64,000 nt of DNA from the NCBI RefSeq assembly GCF_016065055.1, contig NZ_CP065856.1, forward strand, positions 248,001 to 312,000, in the 5' to 3' direction. The stretch is from Halosimplex litoreum (GTDB lineage: Archaea; Halobacteriota; Halobacteria; Halobacteriales; Haloarculaceae). Every line of letters starts with the position of its first letter. Within the stretch, counting starts at the first letter, position 1. Made by a program: the position numbers and the translations under genes. A model generated the notes under the pieces. That model saw only the letters and a list, made by a program, of their open reading frames with translations, ran no database searches and was not told the DNA's origin. This document shows positions 58,860 through 64,000 of this stretch, in pieces.

Positions 58860-60003
58860 CTACAGCTCGCCGAGCTTGCGGAGCAGCTGGCCGCGGTACT
58901 CCTCGTCGGCCTGAACGTCCTTCAGTTCGAGGACGTTGCGTTCGAGCTTGTCGAGGGCGACGCCGAAGGCGGAGTCGGCGCCGTACCCCTCGCCGGAGCC
59001 GGCGGCCTGACCCTTGTTGGTGCGCAGGCGGATCTGCGCGCGGATCAGCGGCGTGCCGCGAAGCTTCTCCTTGTGCTCGTGGAAGCGAACGTGGCAGTGC
59101 TGGACCTGCATGGCCTGGTACTTGTCGGCGACGCGCTCGATGCGCTGGCGGATGTCCTCGCGGCTGATCGTGTCCAGCAGCTTGATGTTCGTGATCTGGA
59201 CGTCCATGTGCTCCTCTTCGGTGAACGTCAGCGCGCGGAGCACGTCGGTCTTGGTGAGGATGCCCTCGACGACGCTGTCGTCGTCTTCCGGCGTGACGAC
59301 GAGCCCGGCGTAGTCGCTGTCGAGCATGCGCTGGACGGCGTCGCGGACGGACTCGTCGAGCGTCGTCGTGGCGACCGGACTGGACATCTCGTCGTAGACG
59401 GGCAGGTCGAGCACCCGCTCGATGTCACCGGCGCGCTCGCCGCGGGTGGCCTTGTCCATGTCGCGGACGACGATGTCGACGATGTCGTGGCGGGTGACCA
59501 TCCCCGAGAGGGTGCCACCCTCGTCGAGCACGGGGAGCCGGGAGATCCCGTGTTCGCGGAGGAGGTTGATCGCCTGGCCGACGTTGGTGTCCTCGGTGAC
59601 CGTGATCACGTCGTCCGTGTAGATGTCGCCGACCGCGAGGGCGTCGAGGTTCTCTAGGACCGCCTCGAGGATCGCGTCCTCGGTGACGATCCCCCAGAGA
59701 CGACCGGCCTCGAAGACGGGGGCGACCTTGGTCCCGCCTTCGACGAGGACGCGGGCGACCTCGCGCACGTCGTCGGTGCGCTCGACCTTGGGGGCCGGCT
59801 GCATCATCGCGCTGGCCTTCGTGTTGTCTTCGATGTGAGACTGCACCAACTGTTTCTGCGTGACGATCCCAGCGTACTCGCCGTCGTCGGTGACGATCAG
59901 GCCCTTGGGGTTCTCTCGCTCGAACTTCGACCGGACTTTGCCCAGGCGCTCGTCCACGTCGACCGTGACGTACTCGCTGGTGGCAATATCAGCAATATCC
60001 ATC
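58860..60003 (-). CDS. Four-CBS-domain protein with a hibernation-factor-like C-terminal domain
   Basis: A 380-residue protein from ATG 60003. It has two CBS pairs: about 1-60 (IADIATSEYVTVDVDERLGK), 65-120, 125-180 and 200-262. These usually bind adenine nucleotides. The C-terminal domain (about 265-365: HMDVQITNIKLLD, then HCHVRFHEHKEKLRGTPLIR) has the beta-alpha pattern of the HPF/YfiA ribosome hibernation fold. So it may adjust translation to cell energy level. The long frame to 60308 is rejected because its extra residues are not conserved-looking. No neighbour explains its substrate. Confidence 0.83.
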
Positions 60004-60459
60004 TGAATCTCCCATTCCGAAAGTTCGACGCCGACACTATTCAAACTTGGCGAACCCTCCCACGAACCGACAATCCCGGGACCGGACCCTCCTCGCCCGA
60101 TCGACCACCCACATCCCGACCCGTCTCGGTCCGCGACCCCGCAGGGTAGTAGGTCCCTTCCGTGCAGTACACTACACCTAACTCCGCGATCGATCCGCTG
60201 GTGCGACCGATCGCCGTCTCCGCCCGTCTCCCGGCCGGATACTGCTCGCGACCCGGCGAATTGATTTCGACGATAGTCGAATAATATTACGACTTTAATC
60301 GAAGACAACTGTTCGCCGGAATATCGAAAGCAGTCCGGAACTGGAGTTTACGTTCGTTCAAATTCTGGCCCGTATTGGCGGCATGACAAACACAAACATG
60401 GGCAAATCGGGAAAAACAGCAGAAGTTTTTTCATCTCCCCGCTCACTGGATAGTGTACG
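60004..60459. other. Divergent intergenic region, no gene seen
   Basis: A 456-bp gap between the CBS protein and the hypothetical gene at 60460. It contains an AT-rich block (GATAGTCGAATAATATTACG, 60273-60292) and a later ACAAACATGGGCAAATCGGG block near 60390-60410 with AGTTTTTTCATC, probably the promoter side of the gene at 60460. No repeat of elements I or II is present. Confidence 0.4.
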
Positions 60460-60948
60460 ATGACGGGGACACAGCCGCGGATCGAACTGTACGTCCGGTC
60501 GCTGCTTCCGGACGGCGCCCACAATCGACAGGAAGCGGTCGTCGACCGTCTCGAACGCCTCGACGCCGAGGGCGAGATCGAGGGGTACTCGGTCATCGTC
60601 TGGGGCAAACAGATCGCACGCGACTCGACGGGTGCCCGCACCGAGGAAGGCGAGTACATCCTGAATCGCGTCGCGGAGTTCAAGCAGTGGGCGCTGTCGA
60701 ACAACGTCTCGCTGGAGTCGTTCTACCAGAAACACGACGTCGCCAACGACGCGACCGACGAGCCTTACTCGGCCATCGTCCTCCCCGTGATGGGCCTGGC
60801 GGAGTACGAGGGCGAGGAACTGCGCCACGTCGCCCCCTGTACCGCGGGCGACGAAGTCCACACCATCATGGACCGCCTCGACCGCCTCGAGCGCGGCGAA
60901 CCGGCCGCAGTCGAGCAGTCCCGCGACGTATCGATCCTCTCCGACTGA
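60460..60948 (+). CDS. Haloarchaeal hypothetical protein, HTH-like N-terminus
   Basis: A 162-residue soluble protein from ATG 60460. The N-terminus (IELYVRSLLPDGAHNRQEAVV) is a strand followed by helices, then DRLERLDAEGEIEGYSVIVWG; the second half includes LSNNVSLESFYQKHDVAND and YSAIVLPVMGLAEYEGEEL. One Cys (APCTAGDEV). The pattern is that of a haloarchaeal small protein family, probably a regulator or stress protein; no name is certain. An AT-rich block lies upstream. It stands alone. Confidence 0.7.
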   Translation: MTGTQPRIELYVRSLLPDGAHNRQEAVVDRLERLDAEGEIEGYSVIVWGKQIARDSTGARTEEGEYILNRVAEFKQWALSNNVSLESFYQKHDVANDATDEPYSAIVLPVMGLAEYEGEELRHVAPCTAGDEVHTIMDRLDRLERGEPAAVEQSRDVSILSD

Positions 60949-61077
60949 CCGGTCTCCCCCGTCACTCACGCTCTCTCACCGGCGAGCGGTAGCGAACGCG
61001 CCGCCGGCCGTCGCTTGCCCACCCCTGCGCTCGCAGGGGCGCGACACATCTATCCGACGCCCCTCCTCCCGAAGGCA

Positions 61078-61272
61078 ATGGCAAACCGCACCGCGGGCTC
61101 GCTGAACAAGCTCGGTATCGTCTCGACGCTCGTCGACGCCGCGCTGGCGTTCGCACGCGGCCGCCCCAAGAGCGGCGCCCTCCTCGTCGCCGCCGCGGCG
61201 CTCTCCTCGAAGGTGCCCGGGCTCGGCACGCTCACGTCGGTCGCGCTCCGAATCGCCCGCCGACTGCGGTGA
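61078..61272 (+). CDS. Small Ala/Leu-rich hypothetical protein
   Basis: A 64-residue basic protein from ATG 61078: NRTAGSLNKLGIVSTLVDAA, then GALLVAAAALSSKVPGLGTL and TSVALRIARRLR. Two amphipathic or hydrophobic helices and an Arg-rich end suggest a peripheral membrane protein. The longer frame from 61015 adds only the unlikely N-terminus. No function known. Confidence 0.6.
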   Translation: MANRTAGSLNKLGIVSTLVDAALAFARGRPKSGALLVAAAALSSKVPGLGTLTSVALRIARRLR

Positions 61273-61311
61273 CGGCTCGGCCCCGCCCCCGAGCGCTCGG
61301 GTGACGACGCC

Positions 61312-62205
61312 TCAACAGACGACTACAGTCGTGTAGACGGCGTCCTCGGGGCCGGCGTGGACGTCGACGCCGACCAGTTGGTTCTCGGGTTCGACGAACC
61401 CGCCGGCCTCTGCGGCGTAGCCGTCGGCCAGCGCTCCGGCCAGCGCGTCGGGCGAGTCGAGCGCCGCGTCGTCCTCACCGAACGAGCGGTCGAACACGGT
61501 GAGTCTGCCGATCTGCTCGCCGCAGGTACCGTCGAGTGCTCGCCCAAACCGCTCGTCGCTCGGTCGCGACCCGGTACCGGCGAGTTCGCTGACCCACCCC
61601 TGATTGTACAGCCGGGCCGCGTCGTCCACGTTCCCGTTTCGCTCGTACTCGCCCAGTCCCGCCCCGGCTCGTCGGTCGTTCAACTCGGCGACGAACGCCG
61701 TCTCCGTCTCGCCCAGGTCGACGCCGCGATACTCGCTCGCGCTGCCCGGCACGCTGTCCATCCCGGGGAGGGTGATAATCCCCAGCAGCGCGAGCACGAG
61801 GACCGTCCCGGCGACTAGCGCGAACGCCAGCCCGACGGCGTAGCGGGCGTTCAGCAGATCGAGGTAGGAGGTCCCGCCGAGTTCCTCGGCGTAGTCGGCC
61901 TCGTCGGGAATCGTCCGCTCCAGCTCGGCGTTCCCGCAGCGACTGCACGGCGGCGAGTTCTTCTGGTGGACTCGCCCGCACTCCGGACAGACCCACACCG
62001 GTTCGCGCTCGTGGTCGGGGTCCTCGGGCGCGACCGGGACGACGGCCTTCTCGAACTTGTGGTGGCCGCAGTTGTCACACGGCGGGTCGTTGCGCTCGTG
62101 CGGCTTGTCGCACCACGCGCAGCGCCACTTGGCCGACCCACCGGTGTCGGTCCCGGAGGCCCCGCTCGCACCGTCCGCGCCGTCCGGACTGTCGCCCTCG
62201 CTCAT
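61312..62205 (-). CDS. Zinc-ribbon/CAP-domain membrane protein
   Basis: A 297-residue protein from ATG 62205. Two zinc ribbons lie in the cytoplasm: Cys29, 32, 43, 46 (CAWC, CDNC) and Cys73, 76, 87, 90 (CPEC, CSRC). One membrane segment (about 122-146, VGLAFALVAGTVLVLALLGI) follows. The rest (about 160-297) lies outside and resembles a CAP/SCP-type domain (ETAFVAELNDRRAGAGLGEY, ARLYNQGWVSELAG, FDRSFGEDDAALDSPDALAG). It is downstream of hisF on the same strand, 1 bp after the hisF stop. The ligand is unknown. Confidence 0.8.
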   Translation of the reverse strand: MSEGDSPDGADGASGASGTDTGGSAKWRCAWCDKPHERNDPPCDNCGHHKFEKAVVPVAPEDPDHEREPVWVCPECGRVHQKNSPPCSRCGNAELERTIPDEADYAEELGGTSYLDLLNARYAVGLAFALVAGTVLVLALLGIITLPGMDSVPGSASEYRGVDLGETETAFVAELNDRRAGAGLGEYERNGNVDDAARLYNQGWVSELAGTGSRPSDERFGRALDGTCGEQIGRLTVFDRSFGEDDAALDSPDALAGALADGYAAEAGGFVEPENQLVGVDVHAGPEDAVYTTVVVC

Positions 62206-62206
62206 C

Positions 62207-63022
62207 TCACAGTCGAACGGGCACGTCGTGGTCGTCCAGGTAGCCCTTCGCCTCGTCGATCGAGTACTCGTCGAAGTGGAAGATCGACGCCGCCAGCGCC
62301 GCGTCCGCACCGGCGTCGGTGAACACCTCTTGCATGTCTTCCGGGCCGCCACAGCCAGAAGAGGCGATCACGGGCGTCGAGACGGCGTCACAGACCGCCG
62401 CCGTCAGCGGTACGTCGTAGCCGTCTTTCGTCCCGTCGGCGTCGATCGAGTTGACGAACAGCTCGCCCGCGCCGCGTTCCTCCGCTTCCTCGGCCCACGA
62501 CACCACGTCCGTGCCGGTGCCTTCGCGGCCGCCCTTGACCGTGCACTCGAACCAGCAGGACTCGCCGTCGACCTCGACGTAGTGCTCGCCGCCCTCGTCG
62601 AAGCGCCGTCGCGCGTCCACGCTGATGACGATACACTGGTTGCCGAAGGCGCGAGCGCCCTCGGTGATGAGTTCCGGGCGCTCCAGCGCGCCCGTATTGA
62701 TCGACACCTTGTCCGCGCCCGCCCGGAGCGTCTCCTTGACGTCTTCGCGGGTGCGGATGCCGCCGCCCACGGTCAGTGGGATGAACACCTCGTCGGCGAC
62801 CTGCGAGACGGTGTCGAGCATCGTCTCGCGGCCCTCGGCGCTGGCCGTGATGTCGAGGAAGACGAACTCGTCCGCGCCGGCCTCGTTGTACTTTTTGGCC
62901 ATCTCTACGGGGTCGCCCGTGTAGGCCAGGTCCTCGAAGTTCACCCCGGTGTACACCGCCGCCTCCCCGTCGTCGTCGAGATCGACGTCGATACAGGGGA
63001 TGATCCGCTTCGTCAGTCCCAT
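62207..63022 (-). CDS. hisF: Imidazole glycerol phosphate synthase cyclase subunit HisF
   Basis: A 271-residue (beta/alpha)8 enzyme from ATG 63022. Signature motifs: [21 protein letters not shown] with the catalytic Asp11-type residue (Asp in CIDVD), [37 protein letters not shown] with the second catalytic Asp, [15 protein letters not shown] and [12 protein letters not shown]. It cyclises the PRFAR intermediate to IGP and AICAR with HisH. The His pathway partner HisH is not in the window. It is followed by the zinc-ribbon/CAP gene, 1 bp apart. Confidence 0.95.
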   Translation of the reverse strand: MGLTKRIIPCIDVDLDDDGEAAVYTGVNFEDLAYTGDPVEMAKKYNEAGADEFVFLDITASAEGRETMLDTVSQVADEVFIPLTVGGGIRTREDVKETLRAGADKVSINTGALERPELITEGARAFGNQCIVISVDARRRFDEGGEHYVEVDGESCWFECTVKGGREGTGTDVVSWAEEAEERGAGELFVNSIDADGTKDGYDVPLTAAVCDAVSTPVIASSGCGGPEDMQEVFTDAGADAALAASIFHFDEYSIDEAKGYLDDHDVPVRL

Positions 63023-63184
63023 CGATACGTACGACTCGGGCGGCGAGTGGCAAAAGGTATCCGCTCTCCCCGGCCGGCCGCTCCGAGCCCGGCGCCGACT
63101 ACGCGACGCTGCCCGACCGCGAGACCGGTCTGCCCGGTGGTATCCGGAGAATACTTTTGAGGCGGATCGGCGATAGCCCGGACG

Positions 63185-63604
63185 ATGAACCGGCCAGTCA
63201 GTGCGGTCGCCGCCGGCGCCGTCGGGACGATGGTCATGTCGGCGGCACTGGCGATCTTCGAGGTCCAGACCCGCTACGCCATCGGTATCTTCGCAGCCAT
63301 CGCCCGGTTCGTTCGGGTGCCGGACAACCTCTTCGCCGGCTTCCTCGTCTACGTCCTGGTCGGGACCGTCGCCTGGCCGCTGTTGTTCGTGAGTCTGAAG
63401 CCGTACGTCCCGCTGGATCTCGACCCCGCCGTCGCGGGCATGCTGTTCGCGCTCCCGCTGTGGATCGCCTTCGCGATCGTCGGCCGCGGCGACGTCACCG
63501 GCGCGATCGTCGTCCTCTTCGTCGCGTTCACGCTGATCGCCCACCTCGTCTACGGGTTCGTCCTCGGTGCGGTGTACGCGAGCCTCGCCGACGAACACGC
63601 GTAG
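63185..63604 (+). CDS. DUF6789-like four-helix membrane protein
   Basis: A 139-residue protein with four hydrophobic segments: AVAAGAVGTMVMSAALAIFE, NLFAGFLVYVLVGTVAWPLL, AGMLFALPLWIAFAIVG and GAIVVLFVAFTLIAHLVYGF. The family (DUF6789) is seen next to respiratory genes in haloarchaea; here it precedes the oxidase subunit I gene by about 105 bp on the same strand. Function unknown; a respiratory chain or quinol-related role is only contextual. Confidence 0.75.
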   Translation: MNRPVSAVAAGAVGTMVMSAALAIFEVQTRYAIGIFAAIARFVRVPDNLFAGFLVYVLVGTVAWPLLFVSLKPYVPLDLDPAVAGMLFALPLWIAFAIVGRGDVTGAIVVLFVAFTLIAHLVYGFVLGAVYASLADEHA

Positions 63605-63711
63605 GCGCTCGTTAGGTCGACCCCATCGGCGGGTAAGTCGAGCCGACCGGACGATGCCCGACGTATACTTTTCCCGCCGCTTTCGCAACACTCGACAGCA
63701 CCCGGGGCCCC

Positions 63712-64000
63712 ATGTCCGCACTACTCTCGACCCTCGCGGTGATCGCCCCCTGTATCCTCGTGGCAGCCGTCTGGCACCGAACGGACCCCTTCGCCGACTC
63801 CCGGGGACGAGGAGACGCGTCCGCCGGCCAGCCTGTCGACGGCGGTTCCGCCGACGCCACACCGACCACCGACGGCGGGACGATGCGGACGAAGCCCCTC
63901 GGTCCGCGCCGCTGGCTGACGACCGTCGACCACCGCGACGTGGGCCTGCTGTACCTGGCGTTCGGGACTATCGCCGGTCTCTGGGGCGGGATGGACGCGA
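63712..64000 (+). CDS. Haem-copper oxidase subunit I, N-terminal part
   Basis: The frame from ATG 63712 is cut off by the window end after 96 residues. A first hydrophobic segment (LLSTLAVIAPCILVAAVW) is followed by a Gly/Asp-rich loop, then RTKPLGPRRWLTTVDHRDVGLLYLAFGTIAGLWGG, the start of the cytochrome c/quinol oxidase subunit I catalytic core (TTVDHRxVGxxY). The extra N-terminal membrane segment is seen in several haloarchaeal oxidases. An alternative start is ATG 63883, which would omit it. It receives electrons for oxygen reduction. Confidence 0.85.
   Translation, partial: MSALLSTLAVIAPCILVAAVWHRTDPFADSRGRGDASAGQPVDGGSADATPTTDGGTMRTKPLGPRRWLTTVDHRDVGLLYLAFGTIAGLWGGMDA

Overview
The window is a 64 kb, GC-rich, densely coding stretch of a haloarchaeal chromosome (class Halobacteria). 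The evidence is strongly acidic proteins, many Tat-type (twin-arginine) signal peptides with lipoboxes, archaeal information-processing genes (rps8e, radB, cdc48, an RNA-polymerase-associated 'epsilon' protein), archaeal metabolism (methenyl-H4MPT cyclohydrolase, archaeal HisF and PyrF), HTH-10 (Bat-type) regulators, and TATA-box promoters about 28 bp before many start codons, which implies leaderless transcripts. The genus cannot be fixed from the sequence alone. No tRNA, rRNA, CRISPR array or insertion sequence was recognised.

Region 1 (1-25.4 kb) is mixed. It holds the 3' end of mch, a frameshifted SpoIIAA-like gene, a giant secreted subtilase, membrane proteins, and a Tat-exported 700-residue protein whose last 77 residues are a cysteine-rich, halocin C8-like tail. 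Then follow an HTH-10 regulator, an esterase, a BKACE enzyme, pyrF, a PQQ-type beta-propeller lipoprotein, a J-domain protein, phosphoglycolate phosphatase, a GTPBP1-like GTPase, an unusual Gln-rich repeat protein, small housekeeping genes and rps8e.

Region 2 (25.8-49 kb) is a phosphorus island: phoU1, divergent pstSCAB, phoU2, an HTH-PhoU hybrid regulator, an inserted arsR-arsM pair, the phosphonate importer phnDCE with a hexapeptide transferase, a divergent C-P lyase operon (phnGHIJKLM plus a TIM-barrel protein and a HAD phosphatase), and a fourth phoU. Most genes inside each operon overlap by 4-8 nt, so they are probably translationally coupled. The logic is phosphate uptake with PhoU-type control, plus phosphonate scavenging; phnN and phnP are absent and the two extra genes may take over that end of the pathway.

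Region 3 (50-64 kb) carries radB, an RNase H-fold-like hypothetical, larC, cdc48, the rpo-epsilon gene preceded by an array of 46-bp promoter-like repeats, a 4xCBS protein with a hibernation-factor-like tail, a zinc-ribbon/CAP membrane protein, hisF, and the start of a haem-copper oxidase subunit I gene.

Three noncoding observations stand out. (a) A three-stem element is present three times (34174-34316, 34333-34490 inverted, 49076-49288); its stems change sequence but stay complementary while its linkers are conserved, the pattern of a structured RNA. (b) A different intergenic element of roughly 470-650 bp is present twice in inverted orientation (17013-17482 and 49307-49955). (c) Five copies of a 46-bp promoter-like repeat (56301-57647) surround a membrane-protein gene and lead into the rpo-epsilon gene.
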